Shown piece after piece: positions 19,034 through 27,377 of a DNA stretch of 64,000 bases. The stretch comes from Photobacterium pectinilyticum. GTDB taxonomy: Bacteria > Pseudomonadota > Gammaproteobacteria > Enterobacterales > Vibrionaceae. Every line of letters starts with the position of its first letter. Position 1 is the first letter of the stretch. The stretch is taken from contig NZ_JANEYT010000013.1 of the NCBI RefSeq assembly GCF_024357955.1, positions 1 through 64,000 of the forward strand, in the 5' to 3' direction. The notes under the pieces are model-generated. The model was not told the DNA's origin, made no database searches, and saw only the letters and a program-made list of their open reading frames with translations. The translations under genes and the position numbers were made by a program.

Positions 19034-19146
19034 AATTCCTTGTAAGAATTAGTGCCAGGCTTTGGCCTGATCACCTTGAAAAACGTTGAGCTTCCTCTCA
19101 ACCCGCCCCGTCGCTATCGATTGCTTTTTTTGGGGCTGGGCAAGGT
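19034..19146 (-). promoter_or_regulatory. Candidate structured 5' leader (possible riboswitch) before ghxQ
   Basis: On the minus strand ACCTTG (19146-19141) pairs with CAAGGT (19078-19073) to close a three-way junction. Inside are a GCCCC/GGGGC stem extended by CCC/GGG (19132-19140 with 19102-19109) and a GTTGAG/CTCAAC hairpin (19085-19102). Downstream come a CAGGC/GCCTG hairpin and AATTC/GAATT pairing (19034-19050) that would bury the ribosome binding site. It does not match the purine riboswitch core that I know, so the ligand and the riboswitch status are unproven. Confidence 0.4.
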
Positions 19147-19158
19147 AAATTGGCAGCG

Positions 19159-19189
19159 ATTATACGCTTCACTCACCTTGCATTGTCAA
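19159..19189 (-). promoter_or_regulatory. Sigma-70-type promoter for ghxQ
   Basis: Perfect TTGACA (19189-19184) and TATAAT (19164-19159) hexamers are separated by 19 bp on the minus strand. The predicted transcript would begin near 19152, leaving a leader of about 120 nt. Confidence 0.6.
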
Positions 19190-19203
19190 AATGGTATTTT
19201 CTA

Positions 19204-19219
19204 CTGAAACCGTTTACGT
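19204..19219. promoter_or_regulatory. PurR-box-like site upstream of ghxQ
   Basis: The minus strand reads ACGTAAACGGTTTCAG, which agrees at about 11 of 16 positions with the enterobacterial PurR operator ACGCAAACGTTTGCGT, including the central AAACG. It lies 14 bp upstream of the -35 hexamer, between the guaD stop codon and the promoter. Confidence 0.4.
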
Positions 19220-19224
19220 GAAAA

Positions 19225-20541
19225 TTAACCTCTTTCGTACACTAATCGGCCATCAACATAGGTTCGGTAGATGCTACGGTCATCGCCCAAAGTCATTAGC
19301 ATGAACAATTTCTCAGGCAAATCTTTCGAACTGTCGTAGCGAAGTTGCTGAAGTGGCGTCGAACATGGATCGATAATGACGAAATCCGCTTCTTTGCCCA
19401 CTTCGAAGTTACCGATCAGGTGATCCAGTGAGAGTGATTTAGCCCCACCGAGTGTCGCCAGATAAAACGCCTCGAATGCCGACAAGCGGTAATCTTGCAA
19501 CTGCATGACCTTGTAAGCTTCGTTGAGGGTTTGCATCATATTGAAGGTGGTTCCAGCGCCGATATCGGTCCCCATACCGACTTTTACCTTGCGCTTCCAC
19601 GCCTCCTGCAGCTTGAACAAGCCACTGCCAAGATAGAGATTTGAGGTTGGGCAAAAGGCAACGGCGGAGTCGGTGTCTTGTAAGCAGTCCCATTCTTCGT
19701 CTTCAAGATGGATGCAGTGGGCAAATACACTCTTTGACCCCGTCAAACCATGGTGATGATAAACATCCAGATAACCGTCTTGCTCAGGGTAGAGCTCTTT
19801 CACCCACGCGATTTCATTCTTGTTTTCGCACAAATGGGTGTGCACGTAAGTATCCGGGTATTCTTCCTTGAGTCGTCCAGCCATTGCGAGCTGCTCAGGA
19901 GAAGACGTTGGCGCAAAACGCGGTGTAATGGCATAGAGCAAACGACCACGTTTATGCCAACGCTCTATCAATTCTTTGGTTTGGTTGTAACCGATTTCCG
20001 GCGTATCCAGCAGGTATTCCGGCGCATTGCGATCCATCATTACCTTACCGGCAATCATCCGCATATTGATCTTCTCGGCTTCTTCAAACAGCGCATCAAC
20101 CGATTCAGGATGAACGGTGCCAAAAACCAAGGCGGTTGTGGTACCGTTTCTCAGCAACTGCTTGATAAAGAACGCCGACATTTCGCGGGAGTAGTCTTTA
20201 TCTTTATAGCGAGCTTCAGTTGGAAAGGTGTAATTGTTCAGCCATTCCAACAGTTGTTCACCATAGGCACCCACCATTTCGGCCTGTGGATAGTGAATAT
20301 GGGTATCGACAAAGCCAGGCATCACAATCTTGCCTGGATAGTTTCGAATACGAACGGTCGATGGGATTTTATCTTTCCCCTTCTCCCATTCGCCGACCCA
20401 TTCGATACGCCCGTTCTCAACTAACATTAAACCGTCTTCAATAAAACGGATGTTCTGCTCGATGTCTTCAGGCTTGTCGACAACCTTAGCAATATCCAAT
20501 ATAGATGCTCTAATTGCTTTAATAGATTGGGTATATTCCAT
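19225..20541 (-). CDS. guaD: Guanine deaminase
   Basis: The 438-residue amidohydrolase has the zinc site spread over PGFVDTHIHYPQ near residue 75, HTHLCENKNE near residue 233, FAHCIHL near residue 272 and GMGTDIGAGT near residue 325. It hydrolyses guanine to xanthine and ammonia in the cytosol. AGAGGT lies just before the ATG. It sits between two NCS2 permeases and feeds xanthine to the molybdenum hydroxylases encoded upstream. Confidence 0.95.
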   Translation of the reverse strand: MEYTQSIKAIRASILDIAKVVDKPEDIEQNIRFIEDGLMLVENGRIEWVGEWEKGKDKIPSTVRIRNYPGKIVMPGFVDTHIHYPQAEMVGAYGEQLLEWLNNYTFPTEARYKDKDYSREMSAFFIKQLLRNGTTTALVFGTVHPESVDALFEEAEKINMRMIAGKVMMDRNAPEYLLDTPEIGYNQTKELIERWHKRGRLLYAITPRFAPTSSPEQLAMAGRLKEEYPDTYVHTHLCENKNEIAWVKELYPEQDGYLDVYHHHGLTGSKSVFAHCIHLEDEEWDCLQDTDSAVAFCPTSNLYLGSGLFKLQEAWKRKVKVGMGTDIGAGTTFNMMQTLNEAYKVMQLQDYRLSAFEAFYLATLGGAKSLSLDHLIGNFEVGKEADFVIIDPCSTPLQQLRYDSSKDLPEKLFMLMTLGDDRSIYRTYVDGRLVYERG

Positions 20542-20629
20542 AATTACCTCTTATCTTTCGGTGCAGGATAGTGATAGGGACACCGTGATTTCGTGCACTT
20601 CTTTTATTGAATTATTTCTATTGTAGGGC

Positions 20630-22036
20630 TTAAATTTGTTGCTCGCGTGACTGCACAGCCTCTTCCTCGGCCAGTGCTTTCTCACACTCTTCACACTCTT
20701 TGATTTGCTCTTTCAACGCTTCGCGTTTTTCATTCGCACTTTCTGCTTCATCGGCACGGTTAATACCCAAAACAATATTGAGACCCAGTGCCACTAGTGA
20801 GCCCGTAGTAATACCCGAGCCTAGAATGACGCGCATTGAATCGGGCATGTAAGTCAGGATTTCAGGACGAACGGTGACCGCCATGCCCGAGGCCACACCG
20901 ACAGCGATGATAAGCATATTGCGTTTGGTAAAATTAATGCGTGACAGGATGCCAATACCGGCCGAGATGATCATAGCGAACATAACAAGTCCAGCTCCCC
21001 CAAGCACCGGCGAAGGGATAGTAACCACAATGCCGCCCAGTTTCGGGAACATACCGGCGATCAGCATGATCACACCAGTCACTGCAACCACATGGCGGCT
21101 GGCAACACCGGTAATCGATACAATACCGACATTCTGACTGAAAGATGAAAATGGGGTTGCACCAAATACCGAGGCAAGGGCACTACCGACACCGTCACAT
21201 AAAATCCCTTTAGACAGCTTCTTCCCAGTCAATTTGGTATGGGTTGCATCACTCAAGGCTAAGAAGTCACCGGTCGACTCCATAATAGTGACCAGGTAAG
21301 CGATAGACATCCCGATAACACCACTGACGGTAAAGCTCAATCCAAATGGTAATAGTTCTGGCAAGGAGAAGAACTTGGCTTCTTTTACCGGCGTAAAATC
21401 AACCACCCCCATGAAGATCGCCACAATATAACCAACCATCATACCAATCACGATAGCAGCAGCAGAGATCAGCCCTTTGCCAAGTTGAGACAGCACAATC
21501 ACTACAACCAACACCAACAGCCCCAGCATCAGATTATTGATTTGACCGTAATTCTCTTGCCCAACAAAACCACCTGCGAACCAGTCAACAGATACAGGTA
21601 AAATTGTCAGGCCAATTAAAACCACCACGGTGCCGGATACCACGGGTGGAAAGAGCTTTCTGATTTGCGGCATAAAACGGCTACCAATGATCATTACCAA
21701 CGAGCCGATCAGCGATGCACCAAATACCCCAGAAATGCCCGAGTCCATACCAATCGAAATCGAGATGGCAACAAAGGTAAAGCTAGTACCCATTACCACC
21801 GGAAGCCGGATCCCAACAGGACCTACCCCTTTGCACTGGATGATAGTCACCACGCCCGATACCATCAGGGCTGCATTGACCAAAATCACCATTTGATCTG
21901 TCGGTAGGCCAATCGCACTACCGACCACCAAAGGGACGGCAATGATAGCCCCCATGGCGGCAAGCATATGTTGAAGAGCAAGGAGGATCGCGGCACCCAT
22001 AGGAGGCCGGTCTTCCACGTTATAAAGCAGTTTCAT
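20630..22036 (-). CDS. NCS2 xanthine/urate permease
   Basis: The 468-residue permease has about 14 hydrophobic segments and NCS2 nucleobase motifs (QHMLAAMGAIIAVPLVVG near residue 27, ATPFSSFSQNVGIVSITGVASRHV near residue 294). It is of the XanP/XanQ/UacT kind, which import xanthine or uric acid with protons. The C-terminal tail is charged and has two close Cys (ECEECEK). The start has GGATGG upstream. Exact substrate (xanthine or urate) cannot be told from the sequence. It lies between xdhD and guaD on the same strand. Confidence 0.85.
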   Translation of the reverse strand: MKLLYNVEDRPPMGAAILLALQHMLAAMGAIIAVPLVVGSAIGLPTDQMVILVNAALMVSGVVTIIQCKGVGPVGIRLPVVMGTSFTFVAISISIGMDSGISGVFGASLIGSLVMIIGSRFMPQIRKLFPPVVSGTVVVLIGLTILPVSVDWFAGGFVGQENYGQINNLMLGLLVLVVVIVLSQLGKGLISAAAIVIGMMVGYIVAIFMGVVDFTPVKEAKFFSLPELLPFGLSFTVSGVIGMSIAYLVTIMESTGDFLALSDATHTKLTGKKLSKGILCDGVGSALASVFGATPFSSFSQNVGIVSITGVASRHVVAVTGVIMLIAGMFPKLGGIVVTIPSPVLGGAGLVMFAMIISAGIGILSRINFTKRNMLIIAVGVASGMAVTVRPEILTYMPDSMRVILGSGITTGSLVALGLNIVLGINRADEAESANEKREALKEQIKECEECEKALAEEEAVQSREQQI

Positions 22037-22230
22037 TTCAGTTCCATCCGTAATCTATGATTCGATAACCTAGCCAGAAACTCCTGGGCCCTTTACAACA
22101 AGCTCAACCAGAGCCTGTGCCTGCCTACCCGCTTATATCCTGACCATCCCCCAGTTCATGAGAAACAATCGATACTCGCTAAGTCATGACGGCGTAATAG
22201 CCATAACACCAGCCCGGTAAACCGGAGCCG

Positions 22231-22270
22231 AAAAACAAAACGGCCATTTCCCATCCCCTGGAAACAGCCG
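22231..22270 (-). terminator. Terminator after xdhD
   Basis: A stem pairing CGGCTGTTTCC with GGGAAATGGCCG (with G-U pairs) is followed on the minus strand by TTTTGTTTTT. It lies about 15 bp after the xdhD stop codon and separates it from the permease gene. Confidence 0.7.
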
Positions 22271-22282
22271 CTTGTACATTGA

Positions 22283-25153
22283 TTAAAGCTTATTCAGACC
22301 TTGTAGAACCTTCTCAGGTGTGAAGTGCCAATCCCGCATCCACACACCACATGCATCATGAATCGCACTGGCAATGGCTGGGGCTGCACCGTTAACACCA
22401 ATTTCAGAGATCGACTTCGCACCGTAAGGGCCAACCGGATCGTCACTTGGTACCAATACCGCTTTAAAGTCGCGAGGTATATCGCCAATCATCGGCGCGC
22501 CATAGCTTTTCAGGTCTCGGGTCACGGGCACACCATGCTCATCGTAAACCAGCTCTTCATATAAGCTGTGGCCGATGGCTCGCATGCTGGCACCGTAAAT
22601 CTGGCCTAAAGCCAAATCTGGGTTAACCGGGGTACCGCAGTCGAGCAAGGCATGGAACTTATCAAGACGGATTTCGCCGGTACGGGTGTTAACTGCCACC
22701 TCGGCGAAGTTCGCGCCGTAGGGAAAAGCAAATTCTGGTGTGGTGAAGCAACCTGAAGCCAATAATTGTCCCCACCCTGTTCCACTTTCTGCTTTGTGGG
22801 CAATATCGAAGTAGCTCACTTCACCTTGCTTACCTTTCACCATGCCCGGTGCCACAATAGCGACATCTTCCACGAGTTCATCCAGCATTTCAGCGCCACA
22901 CTTAAGGATTTTCTCACGCATCGCTTCGGCAGCACGCTTGGCCGCATTACCAGAGAAGCATGTTCCTGATGAGGCGTAGGCCCCCTTATCAAACGGTGCG
23001 TGGTCGGTATCACCGGAGTGAATAGTGATTTCATCCATCGGGCAGCACAGCACTTCGGCGGTCAGTTTACTGATCACAGTATCAAGGCCAGTACCGATAT
23101 CAGCGGCACCTGAATGAACAATGAAGGTACCGTCTGATGCCATCTTGATCTGACAGTTAGCCTGATCGATATCTGGAATACCGGATTTCTGCTGGATAAT
23201 CGCCACACCACGGCCCACTTTCCATTCGCCGTCATCCTGTTTTGGGCTGTCCCATTCAATCAGCTTGCGTCCTTCACGCAAAATAGGCTCAAGCGCACAG
23301 CTGTGAACTTTCGGCGCACTGGTCGGCATTTTACCTTCACCGATAGCCGCTAGGATCTTCAGCTCTTGACCTTCTACCACACGGTTCTTCTCAACCATAT
23401 CAAGATGGTCGATACCCAGTTCATCAGCCATTTCGGCCATCGCCATGGTCAATGCATAGTTACCTTTCGGCGCACCGTAACCCTGATAAGCCCCGGTCGG
23501 ACAGATGTTGGAGTAATAGGTTGTTACCCTGAAGTCCACATTGTCACAAGGGTAAAGAGGTAGCGACAAGGCGGGACCGTTTGATGGCACGGTCAGCGCG
23601 TGGTTTCCGTAAGGGCCGGTGTTGGCACGGAAGTCCATATCAATGGCGGTTAGCGTACCGTCTTTCTTGGCACCGAGTTTCACCGTCACTTTGGCAACAT
23701 GGCGGGTTGAGTTACAAATAAATTCTTCTTCGCGTGTATGATGGAAATATACCGGACGGCCTGTGGTCCAGGTTGCCCATGCACACACATCTTCCAGCAA
23801 GATATCTTGCTTCGAACCGTATCCCCCACCCACACGTTCTTTAACGATATGTACTTTGTTTTGCTTCACACCAAGGATTTTTGCTACCTGACGGCGGACA
23901 TGCCAAGGTACCTGAGTCGAATCGTGCATCACGATGCGATCGCCATCCATATAGCTGTAACAGATATGGGTTTCAACCGGTAGTTGCTGAACCTGTTTCG
24001 ACTCATAAGTACGCTCGATTATCATATCCGCTTCAGCAAAGCCCTTGTTAAGATCACCGATATGACCACGGACACTGGCGGCAATGTTCTTGCGCGGGAA
24101 ACAACCAATAGGGAAGTTCACAATCAACTTGCCTTCACGCGGATCGGCGTTGCGATTCTGCTCTTCCAAATCATCTGGCGCACCAACACCGTACTCGATA
24201 GGCTCGTTGTGAATGATCGGGGCATTGGCGGCCATCGCCTCATCAATGCTCATCACTGGCTCAAGCACATCGAATTCAACGTCGATAAGCGTCAGTGCCT
24301 GCTCGGCAATTTCCACCGACTCAGCCACTACAGCGGCAACGCGATCACCCACATGGCGCAGTTTCTGGCCAAACATACGGCGGTCGAGCGGTGATGGTTC
24401 AGGGGCGCTCTGACCACCTGGTGTGTACGGAATATCTGGACAGTTCTTATAGGTGATAACCGATACCACACCCGCAAGTGCTTCTGCTTTGGAGACATCC
24501 AAATGCTTGACCCATGCATGAGCATGCGGGCTTCTTAGCATCTTGATAACACAAGCGTTGGCAGGGATTCGGTCTTCAACATAACAAGGCTTAGCCTGCA
24601 CCATTTTCGCCGAATCAATCTTCGGACAGTTCTTACCGACCACCGCCAAGTCATCACGGAATTCAGGGGCAAATTGCTGGGTATAGGCAGGGTCGCCAAG
24701 GCGTTTCACGGCCAATTCGACCACTTCGTAAAACTGCTGATAGCCAGCATCACGGCTAAATAGCCCTGATAAAGCATCATCAATCTCCGCGCGGGTTGGT
24801 TGCGGAATACGTTCCAGCATGTCAGTTAAGATCAACGCCAATGCTGGATCGTTGTAGCCTGATTGCACTACACCAACATCGATCATCGCCTGCTGAACCA
24901 AACTCAATTGGTTCCACTCACCTAGAGACTCTGCCGTTTTTACTTCTGCACCGTCAAGCTGGGCAGCAATCAACAAAGAGGCATTGATCAGTTCACCATT
25001 GAACAAGATCACATCTGATCCGGCATAACCCCAGCCATCATCACTGTTGCGAACCGAGTGAAAGCCCATGGAGTGAAGCAATGTCTGAACATTTTCACCA
25101 AGACGGCAATCCAAAGATTGAGGGCGGCCATTTAAGGTAAATTGAATCGTCAT
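22283..25153 (-). CDS. xdhD: Molybdenum hydroxylase with degenerate Fe-S domain
   Basis: The start at MTIQFTL gives 956 residues, the length of E. coli XdhD, and has AGAGGAAG 8 bases upstream. Residues 1-160 keep the fold of the two [2Fe-2S] domains of xanthine dehydrogenases, but every cluster Cys is replaced: SGYN stands where CGYC is expected and FSRD where CRC is expected. From about residue 170 the molybdopterin domains follow, with GVGGGYGSKQD, GAYQGYGAPKG and the C-terminal GAKSISEIG, whose Glu corresponds to the catalytic base. It acts on purines, probably with YgfM and YgfK as electron partners. The ygfM stop codon is 2 bp upstream. Confidence 0.92.
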   Translation of the reverse strand: MTIQFTLNGRPQSLDCRLGENVQTLLHSMGFHSVRNSDDGWGYAGSDVILFNGELINASLLIAAQLDGAEVKTAESLGEWNQLSLVQQAMIDVGVVQSGYNDPALALILTDMLERIPQPTRAEIDDALSGLFSRDAGYQQFYEVVELAVKRLGDPAYTQQFAPEFRDDLAVVGKNCPKIDSAKMVQAKPCYVEDRIPANACVIKMLRSPHAHAWVKHLDVSKAEALAGVVSVITYKNCPDIPYTPGGQSAPEPSPLDRRMFGQKLRHVGDRVAAVVAESVEIAEQALTLIDVEFDVLEPVMSIDEAMAANAPIIHNEPIEYGVGAPDDLEEQNRNADPREGKLIVNFPIGCFPRKNIAASVRGHIGDLNKGFAEADMIIERTYESKQVQQLPVETHICYSYMDGDRIVMHDSTQVPWHVRRQVAKILGVKQNKVHIVKERVGGGYGSKQDILLEDVCAWATWTTGRPVYFHHTREEEFICNSTRHVAKVTVKLGAKKDGTLTAIDMDFRANTGPYGNHALTVPSNGPALSLPLYPCDNVDFRVTTYYSNICPTGAYQGYGAPKGNYALTMAMAEMADELGIDHLDMVEKNRVVEGQELKILAAIGEGKMPTSAPKVHSCALEPILREGRKLIEWDSPKQDDGEWKVGRGVAIIQQKSGIPDIDQANCQIKMASDGTFIVHSGAADIGTGLDTVISKLTAEVLCCPMDEITIHSGDTDHAPFDKGAYASSGTCFSGNAAKRAAEAMREKILKCGAEMLDELVEDVAIVAPGMVKGKQGEVSYFDIAHKAESGTGWGQLLASGCFTTPEFAFPYGANFAEVAVNTRTGEIRLDKFHALLDCGTPVNPDLALGQIYGASMRAIGHSLYEELVYDEHGVPVTRDLKSYGAPMIGDIPRDFKAVLVPSDDPVGPYGAKSISEIGVNGAAPAIASAIHDACGVWMRDWHFTPEKVLQGLNKL

Positions 25154-25155
25154 GA

Positions 25156-25950
25156 TTATGCTTCCTCTACCAAGTGCTGACATTCAGCCATCAAATCCGT
25201 GATTACAACGCCTGCGATATATCGCTTATACTCCACACTGCCGCGGATATCGGCTTCAGGGTAAATGGCATCAGCAACTGCTTGCTCCAGCAGCTCCCCT
25301 TTTAAATCTTGCGCTTCTACATCGCGCAGACGGACTGGACGGGCCGCACCTTGATGCAGAGGCGAAACGCCATCAAGCGCTATCACCTTGTTTCCTTGCT
25401 TATCAATAGATACCGCAGCAGTCACAATCGCTAAACCCGCCGCTGAGCGGGCAATGTTGTAACCGATACAAGTCAGGTTTCTATCTGGAATAATGACGGT
25501 AGCGATGAGCTCACGTTCTTCACTATTAATATAATCTTCAACATCCATTTCCTGCCCGTTAGCCAGCTTCAATTTGGCTCTCAGGGCAATCAAGCTTGGG
25601 ACCAGCAAAGCTTCTGGCTGGCGTGCGGCAATTTCACCCCCCAAGGTGGCCTGGTTACGGATATGGCGGGAATAGATAAAGGCCGCAGATTGTTTCAACG
25701 CTACAGGCACCAGTTCGTGATCAATCAATTGCTGAATATGGCACATTGCACCGATATGCAAGCTATCGCCTTGCTGCTCAATATGAGAGAAGTTAAGTTT
25801 GCCCAAAGAGATAGCAACAGTTTTATCGGTTTTAGTTGGCGCTGCATTGATTTTGGATCCGCCTGCAAACCAGATGGCTTCACTGCCATGCTGTCGCTTT
25901 AACTCAAGTGCCTGAGCAGGGGTATCAGGCGTTAGATATTGTTCAATCAT
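25156..25950 (-). CDS. ygfM: FAD-binding subunit of the XdhD molybdenum hydroxylase
   Basis: The 264-residue CoxM/XDH-type FAD protein has the PCMH-like N-terminus (FAGGSKINA in place of the usual AGGT-DL, near residue 29) and the RNQATLGGEIA block near residue 98. It should pass electrons between the molybdenum subunit and another acceptor. It is the first gene of the ygfM-xdhD operon and has a sigma-54 promoter match upstream. AAGGCAAAT lies before the ATG. Confidence 0.9.
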   Translation of the reverse strand: MIEQYLTPDTPAQALELKRQHGSEAIWFAGGSKINAAPTKTDKTVAISLGKLNFSHIEQQGDSLHIGAMCHIQQLIDHELVPVALKQSAAFIYSRHIRNQATLGGEIAARQPEALLVPSLIALRAKLKLANGQEMDVEDYINSEERELIATVIIPDRNLTCIGYNIARSAAGLAIVTAAVSIDKQGNKVIALDGVSPLHQGAARPVRLRDVEAQDLKGELLEQAVADAIYPEADIRGSVEYKRYIAGVVITDLMAECQHLVEEA

Positions 25951-26046
25951 GTTATTTGCCTTTTCGCATTCTCATTGTTATTCCTGCATCATGCGTTCGG
26001 CCTAATGGCTTTTACGGAACGTTATTGATGTCTTGAATATCTAAAA

Positions 26047-26064
26047 GGCAACAAACACGCCAAA
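26047..26064 (-). promoter_or_regulatory. Sigma-54 promoter match before ygfM
   Basis: The minus strand reads TTTGGCGTGTTTGTTGCC. The -24 GG (26061-26060) and the -12 GC (26049-26048) are exactly 10 bases apart, and TTGGC and TTGC match the consensus. The start point would be near 26036, about 86 bases before the ygfM ATG. It shares GTTTGGCG with the match before ygfK. Confidence 0.65.
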
Positions 26065-26241
26065 CTGCTTGAACCAGCGGGGGAAGACAAAGATTCGTGA
26101 GCGAAGTCTGGATTTTGAACAAAAGTGGGATCGGCGTCGGGTTACGGGTCACCTTTTTCACGCCGAGCGTTTCCTTAGGTTATCAAGGTGTTAATGACTA
26201 TTGTCACTGAACGAAGAAGGGATATCAAAATAATACCTGAG

Positions 26242-26258
26242 GCTATCAATATGATATG
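26242..26258. promoter_or_regulatory. Palindromic site upstream of the ygfM sigma-54 promoter
   Basis: GCTATCAATATGATATG carries the symmetrical core TATCA-N3-TGATA. Its centre is about 189 bp upstream of the -24 element, a usual enhancer distance. The same core occurs twice upstream of ygfK. A weaker relative, TATCAAGGTGTTA, lies at about 26181-26193. Confidence 0.55.
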
Positions 26259-26362
26259 AGTGGGGGTGATAGCGGTGTAACTGTTAGGTTGGGAGGCTTG
26301 TTTATCACTCGTCTTGAGAGCAGACAGTCCAACCTGCTCAAGTTACCTATAAGCAAACAGAG

Positions 26363-26386
26363 AAAGGAGCCATTAGCTCCTTTTCT
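26363..26386. terminator. Hairpin terminator, probably bidirectional
   Basis: GGAGC and GCTCC form a hairpin with a five-base loop, flanked by TTTTCTT on the plus side and TTTCTC on the minus side. It lies about 40 bp after the stop codon of the GIY-YIG gene. Confidence 0.65.
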
Positions 26387-26423
26387 TATTGAATATCCCT
26401 TTAACGCACGCTACGAAAAGGCA

Positions 26424-27377
26424 TTAATTCATGATGCCGTAGCCAAAAGATGCCAGCAAAAGCAAAAAAACAACCATACCAAATACAGAAGAACTGCTCT
26501 CAACATTTTTCTTAGCAATATGAGGCTTGTGAATGGCCTCGGGCTTACTCTTTGTATTATGGAACGGCTGTGTCCGCCTTTCTACGACCTTCGTGGTTCG
26601 CTTAACGTTTTCGAAGTAAATCGTGTTGTGAATGTCGAACAATGCCGCTTGCTTGGAGTTCATGGATTCTAGCGCAATGAATTGCTGGTATAGACTCTGA
26701 ACGCCAAAGATACCAAAGGATAAAGTAATATCAAAGCCACAGGAGTGGCAGAGATTGTGGTTGCCGCTAATCTGCTTCGTTACTTTATGACAATCAGGAC
26801 AACGGAAGTAAAGGGCACCGTAGTTGTACTCTTTAAGCTGCTTGCTATTCCGTCGCTGCACACAATCCTTGATCACTTGAGACTCGATGGCGTGTTGAGT
26901 AAGAGGGGTGGGAGGTACGCTTGTCTTGGCGATTAATTCCTCTTTATGAGCTTTGGGAAAGGCCTTTGGCTGACCGGAAGAGCTACGCTTAGCCCTTTCC
27001 ATTGACCATATAGAGGAACCCTTGCTTTTCTTGGACTCTTCCAGCTTATCTAGGTATTCCTCAACCTCAATTTCAGCTTCAATTGGTGTGCACTTAAACC
27101 ACTCAGACTCTTTGCCCGACGAAGCGTGCTTCAATCGGCCATACTTGTGCTTTAAGGTACTATGGATACTTTGCTCGGCTCTTTGCAATTCTCGTAGAGT
27201 AACGCAAATGGTGTAAACCTTGGCAAACTTATATCGGTGGTTGGTTGTGTCGCTTTCGCGGACATTTGCCGCCCGGCTCGTGATCCCAATTTTTGCTTCT
27301 TCAGGATGTTCCGAATCCATTCCAATGTATATGGTTCGCTCTTGCTTACCGCGGTGTTGCGCTTTGCTTTTGTTCAT
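26424..27377 (-). CDS. GIY-YIG (T5orf172/MUG113-like) protein with zinc ribbon and C-terminal membrane helix
   Basis: The 317-residue product starts with a GIY-YIG-type nuclease fold: IYIGMDSEHPEEAKIGITSR near residue 16 and AEQSIHSTLKHKYGR near residue 67. A zinc-ribbon-like segment (CPDC and CHSC, near residues 195-215) follows. The last 20 residues are strongly hydrophobic, suggesting a tail anchor. It lies between the two molybdenum hydroxylase operons and has no purine-related function that I know, so it looks inserted. Nuclease activity is inferred from the fold only. Confidence 0.78.
   Translation of the reverse strand: MNKSKAQHRGKQERTIYIGMDSEHPEEAKIGITSRAANVRESDTTNHRYKFAKVYTICVTLRELQRAEQSIHSTLKHKYGRLKHASSGKESEWFKCTPIEAEIEVEEYLDKLEESKKSKGSSIWSMERAKRSSSGQPKAFPKAHKEELIAKTSVPPTPLTQHAIESQVIKDCVQRRNSKQLKEYNYGALYFRCPDCHKVTKQISGNHNLCHSCGFDITLSFGIFGVQSLYQQFIALESMNSKQAALFDIHNTIYFENVKRTTKVVERRTQPFHNTKSKPEAIHKPHIAKKNVESSSSVFGMVVFLLLLASFGYGIMN

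Noticed and set aside
19029..19224. Classical purine riboswitch before ghxQ
   Set aside because: The conserved junction sequences of the purine aptamer were not found, so only an unassigned structured leader is reported.
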